Shown here: positions 26,810 through 37,432 of the stretch, piece by piece
How positions within the stretch are numbered: the first letter of the stretch is position 1
Layout of the letters: each line of letters starts with the position of its first letter
From: an uncultured SAR86 cluster bacterium
Lineage (GTDB): Bacteria > Pseudomonadota > Gammaproteobacteria > Magnimaribacterales > AG-339-G14
Assembly: GCA_902587545.1 (NCBI GenBank)
Contig: CACILL010000001.1
Coordinates: 1-64,000, forward strand
Direction of reading: 5' to 3'
DNA length: 64,000 bases
Made by a program: the position numbers and the translations under genes
Notes under the pieces: generated by a model
Told to the model about the DNA's origin: nothing
Seen by the model: the letters and a program-made list of their open reading frames with translations, nothing else
The model's database searches: none

Positions 26810-27260
26810 ACTTATTTCTATTAAGCGGCTCAATGAAGTATTTTTCATAATGAGCCTTCGATAAGGTATAGAGTTCGCTTTCTATCTCTTCTTTTAGAGC
26901 AGTTAGTGATTTATTTTTTTCAAACAAATCGATACCAAATTCATCGAGGCTATTAAAGCTTTCGCTCACTTGTTTTATAACTTCAAAGGCCTTCGACAAA
27001 TCATTCAAATCGTCTTTAATTTTCAATTGGAAGTGTTTTATTGATTCCTCAAGCTTTTTGGAATCGAAAACCTTTAATCTGGATGCCATAATTTGTGATT
27101 TAAGCTTTTCTAATCTTTTCCAAACGGATTCCCTTTCTTCTGGCTTAAAAGCGTTCCAATTAATTACTTCGAAGGAGAATCTTTTGCATCCCCTGCAAAC
27201 ATCATCGCCATAAGTGGTTGAGCAAATACCTACGCAAGGAGTTCTAGTTCTGTTGACCAT
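26802..27260 (-). CDS. DUF1289 protein with helical C-terminal extension
   Basis: The N-terminus is a DUF1289 module: C9 and C13 in TPCVGIC, then C22 and C25 in CRGC, followed by WNAFKPEERESVWKRLEKL. The four cysteines suggest a metal or iron-sulfur site. DUF1289 proteins are commonly short; this one has 152 aa, with a charged, helical tail (about 60-150) likely to form a coiled coil. Function is unknown. ATG at 27260, divergent from acnB 77 bases away. Confidence 0.82.
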   Translation of the reverse strand: MVNRTRTPCVGICSTTYGDDVCRGCKRFSFEVINWNAFKPEERESVWKRLEKLKSQIMASRLKVFDSKKLEESIKHFQLKIKDDLNDLSKAFEVIKQVSESFNSLDEFGIDLFEKNKSLTALKEEIESELYTLSKAHYEKYFIEPLNRNKSM

Positions 27261-27337
27261 TTACTATATTCTATCAATAATTTTCAAAATTAGATTCTTG
27301 ACTCATCATGATATAATAATTTTTTTTTGGAGATGAG

Positions 27338-29920
27338 ATGCTTGAGGATTATTTAAATTCAGTCAAGGAAAGAGATAGTCAAGGTATACCCCCTTTGCCT
27401 CTTGATGCTGAACAAACTTCTGGTTTGATTGAGCTTATTAAAGATGCTTCAAAAAATGATAAAAACCTTTTGGAGCTTTTGACTGAAAGAGTTCCTGCAG
27501 GTGTCGATGATGCTGCATATGTGAAAGCTGCATTTCTCTCTGATATCGCAAATAAAAAAATCTCTTGTGAATTAATCTCTCCAAAAGAGGCTACGTTTTA
27601 CTTAGGTACCATGCTTGGAGGCTACAATGTAGAGCCGTTAATCTCATTGATTGATGATCCTGAGTGCGGAGAAGAAGCTGTAAAAGCATTATCAAATACT
27701 CTTTTAGTATTCGATGCATTCAATGATATTGCTGAAAAATCTAAATCTTCAGAGAATGCCGCTAAAATTTTAAATTCTTGGGCAGAAGCTGAATGGTTTC
27801 TATCAAAACCAGAAGTGCCAGAAAAGATAGATACGATTATTTTTAAAGTGCCTGGAGAAACAAATACTGATGACTTGTCTCCTGCTCCGGATGCTTGGTC
27901 TAGACCTGATATCCCTCTCCATGCTCTATCCATGTATAAAATGCCAAGAAAGGGTTTATCAAAAGAACCTTTGAAGGAAATTGAAGCTCTTAAAGAAAAA
28001 GGTTTGCCTGTTACTTTGGTCGGGGATGTAATGGGTACAGGCTCATCAAGAAAGTCTGCAACTAATTCTGTTCTTTGGCACATTGGTGAAGATATTCCTT
28101 TTATTCCAAATAAAAAAACTGGAGGAATTTGTATCGGAGAAAAAGTTGCTCCCATATTCTTTAATACTATGGAGGATTCAGGAACTTTGGTTTTTGAGGC
28201 AGATGTAGAAAACCTCAATATGGGAGATATAGTTTCTATTTTTCCTGCTAAGGGAGAAATAAAAGATGAAAAAGGGAAATTAATTACTAAATTCAGCCTT
28301 AAATCAGAAACTTTTCTTGATGAAGTACGAGCTGGTGGAAGAATACCTTTAATCATTGGCAGAAGCCTTACTGATAAATCTAGAGAGTATTTAAACTTGG
28401 CTCCTTCGGAAGTCTTCGTAAGACCTGGAATGGATGATGATTCTGATGAAGGTTTTACTCTAGCTCAAAAAATGGTTGGAAAAGCTTGTGGAGTGAAAGG
28501 TATAAGACCAGGAACATACTGTGAACCTATAATGACCACCGTCGGATCTCAAGACACAACTGGTCCAATGACTAGGGACGAGCTAAAGGAGCTAGCGTGT
28601 CTTGGCTTTACTTCAGATTTAGTGATGCAGTCTTTTTGTCATACTGTCGCTTATCCAAAACCTGTTGATATAGAAACTCAACACACACTCCCTGAATTCA
28701 TAAGAACAAGAGGAGGAGTTGCTCTCAAGCCAGGAGATGGAATTATTCATTCTTGGTTAAATAGAATGCTTTTACCAGACACTGTAGGGACTGGCGGGGA
28801 CTCTCATACCAGATTTCCGATAGGAATAAGTTTCCCGGCAGGCTCAGGATTAGTTGCTTTTGGTGCTGCTTTGGGAGTAATACCTTTAGACATGCCTGAA
28901 TCTGTGTTGGTTAGGTTTTCTGGTGAGATGCAGCCAGGAATTACTTTGAGAGACTTGGTAAATGCTATTCCTTATGCGGCAATCCAAAAAGGTTTACTTA
29001 CAGTAGAAAAAGAAAATAAGAAAAATATTTTTTCGGGAAGATGTTTAGAAATTGAGGGCTTGTCTGATTTAAAAATCGAACAAGCTTTTGAGCTTTCAGA
29101 TGCGTCTGCGGAAAGATCGGCTTCAGGTTGTACTGTACTTTTGGACGAGGAACCTATTTTAGAATACTTAAAATCAAATGTTGTCCTTTTGAGATGGTTA
29201 ATTTCAGAAGGTTATGGAGATCCTAGGACACTTGAGCGAAGAGCCCAAAAAATGGAAAGCTGGATAAAAAATCCTGTTCTGTTGAAACCTGACTCTAACG
29301 CAAAATATGCCGCTACTATAGAAATAGATCTTAATGAAATCAAAGATCCCCTGCTTGCTTGTCCTAATGACCCTGACGATATTAAAACTCTCTCTGAAAT
29401 TGGAGAAGTAAATATTGACGAAGTTTTTATTGGATCGTGTATGACGAACATCGGTCATTTTCGAGCAGCTGGAAAGCTTCTTAAAAATGTGACTTCTCCT
29501 TTACCCACAAGACTCTGGATTTCTCCACCAACGAGAATGGATAAATTCCAATTGGAAGAAGAAGGTTTTTATGAAATATATAAAAATGCCGATGTAAGAA
29601 CTGAAGTTCCAGGTTGCTCTTTGTGTATGGGAAATCAGGCAAGGGTTGAGCCAAATTCAACAGTTGTTTCTACCTCAACAAGAAATTTTCCAAACCGACT
29701 TGGAGATGGAGCAGACGTATTTCTTGCATCAGCAGAATTAGCTGCAATTTCATCTATTCTTGGCAAACTGCCTTCTACTGAAGAATACAATAACTTTATG
29801 AAAGACATAAATACAATGTCTTCAGAAATTTTTAGATATATGAATTTTAATGAAATTGCATCTTATAAAAATGCTGCTGAGAATGCGGTTTTACCCTCAG
29901 TGACAATAGAAACTAATTAA
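27338..29920 (+). CDS. acnB: Aconitate hydratase B / 2-methylisocitrate dehydratase
   Basis: AcnB (860 aa) isomerises citrate to isocitrate in the TCA cycle and hydrates 2-methyl-cis-aconitate in the methylcitrate cycle. The N-terminal HEAT-like domain is followed by the swivelling domain ([19 protein letters not shown]) that precedes the core in AcnB. The core has [15 protein letters not shown] and the iron-sulfur ligands in [15 protein letters not shown] and [12 protein letters not shown]. The ATG follows GGAG. It ends with an 8-base convergent overlap on purF. PrpC, PrpD and PrpB at 46-50 kb supply the rest of a methylcitrate cycle. Confidence 0.97.
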   Translation: MLEDYLNSVKERDSQGIPPLPLDAEQTSGLIELIKDASKNDKNLLELLTERVPAGVDDAAYVKAAFLSDIANKKISCELISPKEATFYLGTMLGGYNVEPLISLIDDPECGEEAVKALSNTLLVFDAFNDIAEKSKSSENAAKILNSWAEAEWFLSKPEVPEKIDTIIFKVPGETNTDDLSPAPDAWSRPDIPLHALSMYKMPRKGLSKEPLKEIEALKEKGLPVTLVGDVMGTGSSRKSATNSVLWHIGEDIPFIPNKKTGGICIGEKVAPIFFNTMEDSGTLVFEADVENLNMGDIVSIFPAKGEIKDEKGKLITKFSLKSETFLDEVRAGGRIPLIIGRSLTDKSREYLNLAPSEVFVRPGMDDDSDEGFTLAQKMVGKACGVKGIRPGTYCEPIMTTVGSQDTTGPMTRDELKELACLGFTSDLVMQSFCHTVAYPKPVDIETQHTLPEFIRTRGGVALKPGDGIIHSWLNRMLLPDTVGTGGDSHTRFPIGISFPAGSGLVAFGAALGVIPLDMPESVLVRFSGEMQPGITLRDLVNAIPYAAIQKGLLTVEKENKKNIFSGRCLEIEGLSDLKIEQAFELSDASAERSASGCTVLLDEEPILEYLKSNVVLLRWLISEGYGDPRTLERRAQKMESWIKNPVLLKPDSNAKYAATIEIDLNEIKDPLLACPNDPDDIKTLSEIGEVNIDEVFIGSCMTNIGHFRAAGKLLKNVTSPLPTRLWISPPTRMDKFQLEEEGFYEIYKNADVRTEVPGCSLCMGNQARVEPNSTVVSTSTRNFPNRLGDGADVFLASAELAAISSILGKLPSTEEYNNFMKDINTMSSEIFRYMNFNEIASYKNAAENAVLPSVTIETN

Positions 29921-31406
29921 TTAAGCCTTTAGTTGGAGATTTATTAGAGTCTTTTCTGTCTACCTCAAGGTTCATTAAATATTCCTCTGTCACAGAGCCA
30001 CAAATATAATTTCCATCAAAAATAGAAGTTTCAAAATTTTTCATTTCGGGATTTCCTTCTTGAGCAGCAGAAATTAAATCAGTTAGATTCTGATAAACAA
30101 GCCAATCCGCTCCGATGAAATCTGCGATCTGATTTTCGTCTCTTTGGTGGGCAATTAATTCTGTAGTTGCTGCCATATCGATTCCGTAAACATTTTGAAA
30201 TCTCACAGGAGGAGCTGCCGAGGCAAAATAAACTTTTTTTGCACCTGCCTTTCGTACCATTTCGACTATCTGTTTACTTGTTGTGCCTCTTACTATTGAG
30301 TCATCAATTAAGAGGATGTTTTTACCTTTGAATTCATATGACACAGGATTTAACTTTCTTCTTACAGATTTACTTCTCATTTCCTGTTTGGGCATAATGA
30401 AAGTTCTTCCAATGTACCTATTTTTTACAAAACCTTCTCGATAGCTCACGCCCAATGTTTTTGCAACTTCAATTGCTGATGTAGTACTACTTTCTGGGAT
30501 GGGTATTACTGCATCTATGTCATGATCAGGATATAAAGAGAGAATTTTCTTGCCCAAATATTGACCCATTCTTAGGCGAGATTTCATAACAGATATCTTA
30601 TCGATGACAGCATCAGGTCTTGCTAAGTAAACATATTCAAAGATACAAGGAGAGTGCGAGGGATTATCAAAACAGACTTTTCTTTCCACCTCTCCCTCTA
30701 AGGAAATAAAAACTGCTTCTCCAGGACTTATATCACCAACTACTTCAAAATTTAGGGTTTCTAGGGCTGGACTTTCAGAAGCAATCATATAATCAGAACC
30801 AATTAGGTCATTATCTTTTTTTCCCAAAATCAATGGTCTGATTCCGTTAGGATCTCTAAACCCAACTATACCAACACCACAAATCATAATTACAACTGAA
30901 TAAGCACCTTTAAGCCTTAAGTGAGTTCTGGAGACTGCTTCAAAAATTTCTTTGGCTGATGGTTTTGTACCAGGAAAATTAACCTTATAGAGTTCATGAG
31001 CAAAAACGTTAAGAATGATTTCGGAATCCGAATTAGTGTTGATGTGTCTAAAATCTTCAAAGATCAGTTCTTGGGTGAGCTCTTTTGTATTAACGAGATT
31101 ACCGTTATGAGAAATACTAATTCCAAAAGGAGAATTTGAATACATTGGTTGTGCAAGCTCTCTATTTTGACCACCTGCAGTTGGATACCTAACATGTCCA
31201 ATGCCTATTTTTCCTTTGAGAGAAACTATGTGTTGTTGTCTGAAGACTTCTCTAACAAGACCCAGTTGTTTTCGAACGTGAAATTTTTCTCCTTCATTAG
31301 TGGCGATTCCAGCAGCATCTTGTCCCCTATGCTGGATTACTGTTAGAGCTTCATACAAAGCAGGAGCAGCATCCTCTTTAGAAACTATGCCAACAACACC
31401 ACACAT
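29913..31406 (-). CDS. purF: Amidophosphoribosyltransferase
   Basis: PurF commits PRPP to purine synthesis by making phosphoribosylamine with glutamine nitrogen. The N-terminal nucleophile is C2 (MCGVVGIV), exposed after loss of Met1; the glutaminase blocks [10 protein letters not shown] and GHVRYPTAG follow. The PRPP-binding loop is [19 protein letters not shown] in the C-terminal transferase domain. At 497 aa it matches the proteobacterial type. It is the last gene of the long aroC-to-purF series, 10 bases after cvpA. Confidence 0.97.
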   Translation of the reverse strand: MCGVVGIVSKEDAAPALYEALTVIQHRGQDAAGIATNEGEKFHVRKQLGLVREVFRQQHIVSLKGKIGIGHVRYPTAGGQNRELAQPMYSNSPFGISISHNGNLVNTKELTQELIFEDFRHINTNSDSEIILNVFAHELYKVNFPGTKPSAKEIFEAVSRTHLRLKGAYSVVIMICGVGIVGFRDPNGIRPLILGKKDNDLIGSDYMIASESPALETLNFEVVGDISPGEAVFISLEGEVERKVCFDNPSHSPCIFEYVYLARPDAVIDKISVMKSRLRMGQYLGKKILSLYPDHDIDAVIPIPESSTTSAIEVAKTLGVSYREGFVKNRYIGRTFIMPKQEMRSKSVRRKLNPVSYEFKGKNILLIDDSIVRGTTSKQIVEMVRKAGAKKVYFASAAPPVRFQNVYGIDMAATTELIAHQRDENQIADFIGADWLVYQNLTDLISAAQEGNPEMKNFETSIFDGNYICGSVTEEYLMNLEVDRKDSNKSPTKGLIN

Positions 31407-31416
31407 TTTGCGTATT

Positions 31417-31953
31417 TTAATTAAAAGGGTTTTTTTCCAAATCTAAATCTTCGGAATTTATTTCTTTATAAGGTACTTTGCCTACAAAAGAACCTAGATG
31501 GTCTGCACCAGTTAAGATATAGTCAGACATGTAACTATCTTTCCACCATGTTTGACGCATTATATACGTGTCTCCAACCAAAAACATTACAATTATTATT
31601 ACAGAACCCCTAAAGCCTCCAAATAAACCACCAAAAATTCTATCTAAAAGACCTTTTTGCATAGAATTCATCCCTTTCATTATGGCTTTTCCAGTAATTC
31701 TAAAAATAATAAGTAAAATTATAAAAATTGATACAAAACTAAAAATGCTTTTTATTTCTTTGTCATTCGTGAAATTGTCAAAGATTTCCATAGGGTAATA
31801 ACGAAAAAACCACGCAATCAAAATGGCGCTTATCCAAATGGCATTTGAAATAATTTCAATATATAAACCTCTTGAAATACCAATCAAAAGCGAACTAAAA
31901 AAAATTAGTAATATAAAAAAATCAAAAGTATTGAGGTATAAAAGAAAATCCAT
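31417..31953 (-). CDS. cvpA: CvpA family membrane protein
   Basis: A 178-aa inner-membrane protein with four hydrophobic segments (near residues 10-30, 33-48, 68-86 and 108-125) and the CvpA glycine-rich stretch LLDRIFGGLFGGFRGSVIII. CvpA is needed for colicin V production in E. coli; its wider role concerns envelope integrity. It is linked to purF as usual. The ATG overlaps the folC stop by one base (TAATG). The dedD gene often found before cvpA is absent. Confidence 0.9.
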   Translation of the reverse strand: MDFLLYLNTFDFFILLIFFSSLLIGISRGLYIEIISNAIWISAILIAWFFRYYPMEIFDNFTNDKEIKSIFSFVSIFIILLIIFRITGKAIMKGMNSMQKGLLDRIFGGLFGGFRGSVIIIVMFLVGDTYIMRQTWWKDSYMSDYILTGADHLGSFVGKVPYKEINSEDLDLEKNPFN

Positions 31954-33191
31954 TACAAGACTTCTTTCAAACTGTGAATGGAAATAGGAAGATTTCTTAT
32001 CTCTAACAAGAATTTAAAAAATTCACCAGAGAAGTAAAAAGAGCCAATAAATAAATTGAGTTCATTCATACTTTTGTCTTTTGCAATTGAATAGAGACTT
32101 TTTATTGAATCTTTGACAATAAAATTCAATTTTAGACTTCTTGTTTTTGATAAAACTTTTTTTGATGACATGAGTCTTTGATGAATGTTGTCTGCTAAGT
32201 AGATTTTATCAACTATACCTTCAAAAGGCTTTAATAGTTTTTCTGGATCTTTATTTTCTGAACACGCAAAAAATAAATTAATTTTTTTTTCTTTAAAGTT
32301 TGAATCAAGATAGTTTATTAAATTTCTTACTGAATCTTCATTATGGGCAGAATCTACAAGAAAATTGTCAAACAAGGTCAGCCTGCCAAAAATCTTAAAA
32401 TCATCCAAGAATTGCTTTGTGATTTCAGAAGAAAAATCAAAGACACTATTTTTTGAAACTTCATTTAGGCAAAAAAGTACTTCTCTAGAAACAGTTATTT
32501 TTTTTGAAAACTTATTAGAAGAATAACTTTTTTTTTCAGGAGAGATTAAAAAAGAATTAACTTTTGAAGCTTTTTCAATGATTGCATTTGGTACATTTTC
32601 AGAGCCGAATATTAAAGGTTTTTCAGGTCTAGCAATTTCGGCCTTCTCAGCTGCAATTTCTTCTATCGTATCTCCTAGATATTCTTGGTGATCCAGGGCA
32701 ACCTTTGTAATGACAGATATATCAGGTTCAATAAAATTCATTGGATCCAATCTTCCTCCCATACCTATTTCTAGAATCCAAAGATCAAGGTCTGATTTAT
32801 TGAAGTAATACAGAGCTGCTAAAGAAATTATTTGATAGAAATTTAAATTATGGCTTTTTTTGTATCGATTGAATCTCTTCAAAACGTCTAAAAGCTTTTC
32901 ATTTGATATTTCTTTATCATTTACTCTAATACGTTCATTAAAATTAAGAAGATGAGGAGAAGTAAAAGTTCCAACTGAAACATTTTTTTTTAAAGCAAGT
33001 TTAGTAATTAATTCGGAAAGCGTCCCTTTTCCATTGGTGCCGCCGATTAGAATGATTTCTTTGGGTTTTTTTAAATTAAAAGAGTTAAGAACTTCTTTAT
33101 ATCCATCTAAACTCTTTTTTTTATAATTGTGGATAAGAATATTTTCTTCAATCCATTTTGACAAATTTTCAGGCAATGAATTAACCGGCAA
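31953..33191 (-). CDS. folC: Folylpolyglutamate synthase / dihydrofolate synthase
   Basis: FolC adds glutamate to dihydropteroate and folates, in the cytoplasm. The ATP loop GGTNGKGT is near residue 50, followed by the Mur-ligase-family blocks TSPHLLNFNERIRV, LEIGMGGRLDPMNF and ITKVALDHQEYLGDTIEEIA. A C-terminal Mur-like domain completes about 412 aa. The start is uncertain: a TTG at 33191 overlaps accD by 11 bases, and another in-frame TTG lies 15 bases further in. Both keep the domain whole. Confidence 0.93.
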   Translation of the reverse strand: MPVNSLPENLSKWIEENILIHNYKKKSLDGYKEVLNSFNLKKPKEIILIGGTNGKGTLSELITKLALKKNVSVGTFTSPHLLNFNERIRVNDKEISNEKLLDVLKRFNRYKKSHNLNFYQIISLAALYYFNKSDLDLWILEIGMGGRLDPMNFIEPDISVITKVALDHQEYLGDTIEEIAAEKAEIARPEKPLIFGSENVPNAIIEKASKVNSFLISPEKKSYSSNKFSKKITVSREVLFCLNEVSKNSVFDFSSEITKQFLDDFKIFGRLTLFDNFLVDSAHNEDSVRNLINYLDSNFKEKKINLFFACSENKDPEKLLKPFEGIVDKIYLADNIHQRLMSSKKVLSKTRSLKLNFIVKDSIKSLYSIAKDKSMNELNLFIGSFYFSGEFFKFLLEIRNLPISIHSLKEVL

Positions 33192-34044
33192 TGTGTAGTT
33201 TAGATATCAAGCCTGAAATCTTATCTTTCATATGGGGTCTTTGAACAATCATGTCTATCATTCCGTGTTTCAAAAGAAACTCACTTCTTTGAAAACCTTC
33301 CGGAAGCTTTACTCTTACTGTATCTTCAATAACTCTTGGTCCGGCAAAGCCTACTTGTGCTTTTGGTTCAGCAATATTTATATCTCCTAACATCGCCAAA
33401 CTTGCTGCAACTCCTCCATATATTGGATCAGTTAATACTGAAATAAATGGGAGCTTCTCACTTTTCAATTTGTTTAATGCAGCACTTGTTCTGGACATTT
33501 GAAATAAAGAAAATAGAGATTCTTGCATCCTTGCTCCCCCGCTGGTTGCTACACATATGAAAGGGCAAGATTTCTCAATAGCAAATTCAACTGCATCGAC
33601 GAATTTTTGACCAACTACCGAACCCATTGAGCCTCCCAAAAATCTAAATTCAAATACTGAAAGTACTACGTCTTTATCATTGAGTTTTCCGTGAACTGAA
33701 ATCAAAGCTTCTGTTTCATCAATATTTGTTTTGGCATCTTTTAACCTTTCTTTGTACTTCTTTGTGTCTGTGAACGAAAGCCAATCCTTTGTTTTAAGTT
33801 CAGATGAAATTTCTTCATATTCATCATGATCAATTAAGTAAGAAATTCTATGTCTGGCGCCAATTCTTATATGATGATCACAATTTGGGCAGACATACAT
33901 ATTCGCCTCAAGATCAGGCCCATAGAGAATTTCTTTACAATTTGAGCAAGTTTGCCAGAGCCCTTGAGGAACTGGACTTTTTTTCTCTTCTTTATGCTGT
34001 TTTCCAAGAGAAGGTAGAATCTTGTTAAACCAACTTTTAACCAT
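33181..34044 (-). CDS. accD: Acetyl-CoA carboxylase carboxyltransferase subunit beta
   Basis: AccD is one half of the carboxyltransferase making malonyl-CoA for fatty-acid synthesis. The zinc ribbon cysteines are C33, C36, C52 and C55, followed by the crotonase-type domain with CVATSGGARMQESLFSLFQM and the GFAGPRVIEDTVR block. The protein is 287 aa with ATG at 34044, 1 base after trpA. This is the housekeeping bacterial enzyme, distinct from the PccB-like carboxyltransferase at 3.9 kb. Confidence 0.97.
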   Translation of the reverse strand: MVKSWFNKILPSLGKQHKEEKKSPVPQGLWQTCSNCKEILYGPDLEANMYVCPNCDHHIRIGARHRISYLIDHDEYEEISSELKTKDWLSFTDTKKYKERLKDAKTNIDETEALISVHGKLNDKDVVLSVFEFRFLGGSMGSVVGQKFVDAVEFAIEKSCPFICVATSGGARMQESLFSLFQMSRTSAALNKLKSEKLPFISVLTDPIYGGVAASLAMLGDINIAEPKAQVGFAGPRVIEDTVRVKLPEGFQRSEFLLKHGMIDMIVQRPHMKDKISGLISKLHIAG

Positions 34045-34045
34045 A

Positions 34046-34822
34046 CTAATTTATAGCTTTTTTTAACGATTTAGTGAAGTTTGATATTTTTGGAATAGAT
34101 TTTTTTTCTATGAAGTCAATGATTTTTGTCCCAACTACTATGCCATCTGAAAAAGATGACATCTTTTTTGCTGTTGGTGCGTCTTTAATACCAAACCCAA
34201 CTACAACTGGAAGGTTTGTTAGTGACTTAATCTTTTTTACTTTGTTTTTTACTTCGTTAAAGTTTTTTAACTCAGCTCCGGTAATTCCTTTCAGTGAAAC
34301 GTAGTACAAATATCCAGATGAGGAAGCGAGCATTCTTTTCAATCTTTTGTAATCTGTTGTTGGAGAAATCAACCTTATGAGATCGATGTTTTCTTTTTTG
34401 AGGTTATTAAAAAAAGATTTGCTTTCATCGTAGGGCAAATCTACAACTATCACACCATCTACGCCAACTTGGTTTAATTCTTTTGCCAATTTATTTTTGA
34501 GAGATAGAAATGAGTTCATATAACCCATGAGAACAATAGGTACGTTTTTATTTTTGATTCTGATTTGTTTACAAAGATTTAAAATATCTTTAAATTGAAT
34601 ATTTTTTTTAAGCGCCCTTTCATGGGCTTTCTGTATAACTGGTCCTTCAGACATTGGGTCGGAAAAAGGCACCCCGATTTCTAAAATATCAGCCCCTGAG
34701 GCAATTAAATCATTGAGAATTTTTTTTGAACTCCCTAGATTTGGATCTCCTGCAACCGTGTAAGTTACTAAAACCTTATTTTTAGTTTCTTTTTGATTGA
34801 ATACTTTTTCTAAACGCGTCAC
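34046..34822 (-). CDS. trpA: Tryptophan synthase alpha chain
   Basis: TrpA cleaves indole-3-glycerol phosphate and channels indole to TrpB. The 258-aa TIM barrel has the catalytic glutamate E48 in [12 protein letters not shown] and the phosphate loop [10 protein letters not shown]. The residue matching the catalytic Asp60 of E. coli TrpA is glutamate here (E59, in PMSEGP), a conservative change at an active-site position. The start is a GTG overlapping the trpB stop (GTGA), so the pair is translationally coupled. Confidence 0.95.
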   Translation of the reverse strand: MTRLEKVFNQKETKNKVLVTYTVAGDPNLGSSKKILNDLIASGADILEIGVPFSDPMSEGPVIQKAHERALKKNIQFKDILNLCKQIRIKNKNVPIVLMGYMNSFLSLKNKLAKELNQVGVDGVIVVDLPYDESKSFFNNLKKENIDLIRLISPTTDYKRLKRMLASSSGYLYYVSLKGITGAELKNFNEVKNKVKKIKSLTNLPVVVGFGIKDAPTAKKMSSFSDGIVVGTKIIDFIEKKSIPKISNFTKSLKKAIN

Positions 34823-36033
34823 AAAGTCATTCCATCTTCTTTAGCAACAGTAAACATATCTTTATCTCCCCTTCCGGATAGATTGATGACTATTGTCTTA
34901 GACTTGCTAAGTTTAGGTGCAATTTTATTTACATAGGCCAAAGCATGAGAAGTTTCTAATGCGGGCATGATTCCTTCTGTTTTAGTTAAATCATGGAAGC
35001 TTTTTAATGCTTGCTGATCGGTAGCACTTTGATACTCAACTCTACCGATATCTCTCAAATAAGCATGTTCTGGACCAACTCCTGGATAATCTAAGCCCGC
35101 TGAAACCGAATGTGTTGATAAAATTTGACCGTTTTTGTCCTGCATAAGATAAGTTTTCATGCCATGCAATACTCCTACCTTACCATCACTTAATGGCGCA
35201 GCATGTTTTCCTGATTTCACTCCAGAACCTCCTGCTTCAACGCCAACTAATTTAGTTTTTGTTTCTTTAATAAAGGGATGAAAAATACCCATTGCATTTG
35301 ATCCTCCTCCAACGCAAGCAACAATGATGTCGGGATATTTACCAAACTCTTTTTTTGATTGAATCTTAAGTTCTTTTCCGACAATAGAATTAAAATCTCT
35401 TACAATTTCTGGGTATGGGTGAGGTCCTGCCACACTACCAATAATGTAATGGGTATCCTCAACATTAGTAACCCAGTCTCTCATTGCTTCATTCATAGCG
35501 TCTTTAAGAGTTTTTGTTCCAGAATCTACAGAACAAACTTCTGCTCCTAGTAGCTTCATTCTATATACATTGAGAGCTTGCCTTTCAATATCTTCTTCTC
35601 CCATGAAAATAATACATTCCAGTCCATGTCTAGCTGCGACAGTTGCAGTTGCAACTCCATGTTGACCTGCACCAGTTTCAGCAATGACTCGCTTTTTACC
35701 CATTTTTTTTGCAAGTAAAACCTGACCAACGGTATTGTTGATTTTGTGAGCTCCGGTATGATTTAAGTCTTCTCTTTTCAAATAAATTTTTGCTCCACCA
35801 AGTTTTTTAGTCCATCTTTCAGCAAAATATAATGGTGATGGCCTGCCAACAAAATCATTTAAATCTTTTATTACTTCTTCTTGGAAGGATTTATCTTTTT
35901 TAACTTTAGCGTAAACTTTTTCTAACTCTTCAAGAGCTGTAATAAGAGTTTCAGAGACATATTTGCCTCCAAATTCTCCAAATCTTCCCTCTTTATCGGG
36001 AAATGCATAGTTATTTAAGTTTTTATATTTCAT
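34819..36033 (-). CDS. trpB: Tryptophan synthase beta chain
   Basis: TrpB condenses indole with serine using PLP. K97 in GAHKINN is the Schiff-base lysine, and [20 protein letters not shown] and [12 protein letters not shown]-like blocks (here [17 protein letters not shown]) are conserved. At 404 aa it is the TrpB1 type that pairs with TrpA. The ATG at 36033 lies inside the end of trpF (11-base overlap). Order trpF-trpB-trpA between truA and accD is a known gammaproteobacterial layout. Confidence 0.97.
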   Translation of the reverse strand: MKYKNLNNYAFPDKEGRFGEFGGKYVSETLITALEELEKVYAKVKKDKSFQEEVIKDLNDFVGRPSPLYFAERWTKKLGGAKIYLKREDLNHTGAHKINNTVGQVLLAKKMGKKRVIAETGAGQHGVATATVAARHGLECIIFMGEEDIERQALNVYRMKLLGAEVCSVDSGTKTLKDAMNEAMRDWVTNVEDTHYIIGSVAGPHPYPEIVRDFNSIVGKELKIQSKKEFGKYPDIIVACVGGGSNAMGIFHPFIKETKTKLVGVEAGGSGVKSGKHAAPLSDGKVGVLHGMKTYLMQDKNGQILSTHSVSAGLDYPGVGPEHAYLRDIGRVEYQSATDQQALKSFHDLTKTEGIMPALETSHALAYVNKIAPKLSKSKTIVINLSGRGDKDMFTVAKEDGMTL

Positions 36034-36637
36034 CTACAATTTTTAAAAAATGTTTTAACTCGGCTATATCTTTTTTTCCTGGTTTAGATTCTACTCCAGA
36101 AGCTAAATCAACGCCGTAAGGCTTATAGCTCTTAATCAAAGACGTTATATTATTGGAATTTAACCCGCCTGCAATTATTAAATTATTTTTTATTTCTTTG
36201 GGTATAAGCTTCCAATCAAAAGTTTTTCCAGTCCCACCTCTTATTTTTTGACCCCCGGAATCAAGAAGAATTGCGAATGCATCACCGAATTCTATTATTT
36301 TATTTTGAAAGTCTTTCTCATTCATTGAAATAGCTTTTATGTAAGGGAGATTAAAAGAAGCGCAAAAGTCCTGACTCTCGTCTCCATGAAATTGAAGAAT
36401 AGGGTTTTTAAAATAACTTATAGCTTTTTTTATACCTTCTTTTGATTCGTTAACAAAAACGATGACGGGGGAGATTTTTTCATTAAAAAGTTTTCCTGAA
36501 GATTCTAAAAACTCAAAAGAGACGTATCTTGGACTATCTTTATCTCTATTAAAGCCTATGGCGTCTATATCCAATTTGATCAGCTCTTTTAGGTCCTGAT
36601 CATTTGTTACTCCGCAAATCTTAATATATGGTTTCAT
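36023..36637 (-). CDS. trpF: Phosphoribosylanthranilate isomerase
   Basis: TrpF converts phosphoribosylanthranilate to CdRP in tryptophan synthesis. The general-base cysteine is C8 in IKICGVT, and the phosphate-binding end is [27 protein letters not shown] is another barrel motif. The protein is about 204 aa. I take the ATG at 36637, which overlaps the truA stop (TGATG); a TTG one codon earlier is possible. trpEGDC genes are not in the window. Confidence 0.94.
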   Translation of the reverse strand: MKPYIKICGVTNDQDLKELIKLDIDAIGFNRDKDSPRYVSFEFLESSGKLFNEKISPVIVFVNESKEGIKKAISYFKNPILQFHGDESQDFCASFNLPYIKAISMNEKDFQNKIIEFGDAFAILLDSGGQKIRGGTGKTFDWKLIPKEIKNNLIIAGGLNSNNITSLIKSYKPYGVDLASGVESKPGKKDIAELKHFLKIVDEI

Positions 36638-37431
36638 CAACTCTTCAACGTTAATTGATTGTTATATTTTGGCTTATATATTTTAAATGAAGGATCATAT
36701 TCTGGTCCTAAATAAAACAAACCCTTTGCTTCTGCAGTCTTACCTGCATGGGTTCTATCTCTAGCCGCTAAGATGTCGTTCATTGATTCAGGTGAAATTA
36801 TTTCTGAACCGACTTCTATAAGTGTACCAACAACAATTCGTACCATATTCAATAAGAAAGCATTAGCGGATATTTCTATAGATACAATATTTTGCCTTTT
36901 CTTGACCTTAACTTCGAAAACATTTCTGTTGGGGCTTTTTGATTGGCAGCCTGATCCTCTAAAAGAGGAAAAATCCTTTTCACCAATGAGATAATTTGAA
37001 GCTTTTTGCATCAAATTTATATCAAGAGGAGCTCTTATCAGAGACGTAAAATTTCTGTTTAAGACAGATTGTTTATTGCCGTTGAGAATATGATATCTAT
37101 AAGTCCTTTTGATTGCTGAAAATCTGGAATGAAAATCTTCAGGAACTTTTTTAATCCAATTTATACTTATATCTCGAGGAAGAATTGAATTACACCCTGC
37201 CAACCACGCTTTATTCAATCTATTTGCTGAAGTCTCGAAATGAATAACTTGCATAGAGGCATGAACTCCCGAGTCAGTTCTACCTGAGCAAATAGTTTTT
37301 ACACTTTCATTTGCAACCTTAGATAATGATTCTTCAATCTTTTCTTGAATTGTCAGGTTAGTTTTTTTTTGTTTTTGCCAACCTTTGTAAGAAGTACCGA
37401 TATACTCTATGCCTAATGCATATCTTTGCAT
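36637..37431 (-). CDS. truA: tRNA pseudouridine(38-40) synthase
   Basis: TruA makes pseudouridine at positions 38-40 of the tRNA anticodon arm. The catalytic aspartate is D53 in CSGRTDSGVHA, with the family blocks GTSYKGWQKQ, FHSRFSAIKRTYRYHI and NAFLLNMVRIVVGTLIEVG. The length of 264 aa is normal. ATG at 37431, 1 base after the small FimV-like gene. TruA is usually next to fimV and asd in gammaproteobacteria, as here. Confidence 0.96.
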   Translation of the reverse strand: MQRYALGIEYIGTSYKGWQKQKKTNLTIQEKIEESLSKVANESVKTICSGRTDSGVHASMQVIHFETSANRLNKAWLAGCNSILPRDISINWIKKVPEDFHSRFSAIKRTYRYHILNGNKQSVLNRNFTSLIRAPLDINLMQKASNYLIGEKDFSSFRGSGCQSKSPNRNVFEVKVKKRQNIVSIEISANAFLLNMVRIVVGTLIEVGSEIISPESMNDILAARDRTHAGKTAEAKGLFYLGPEYDPSFKIYKPKYNNQLTLKS

Positions 37432-37432
37432 G

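Noticed and set aside
27622-28356. 244-aa open frame antisense to acnB
   Set aside because: It is a mirror of conserved aconitase codons, has no family features and no ribosome site.
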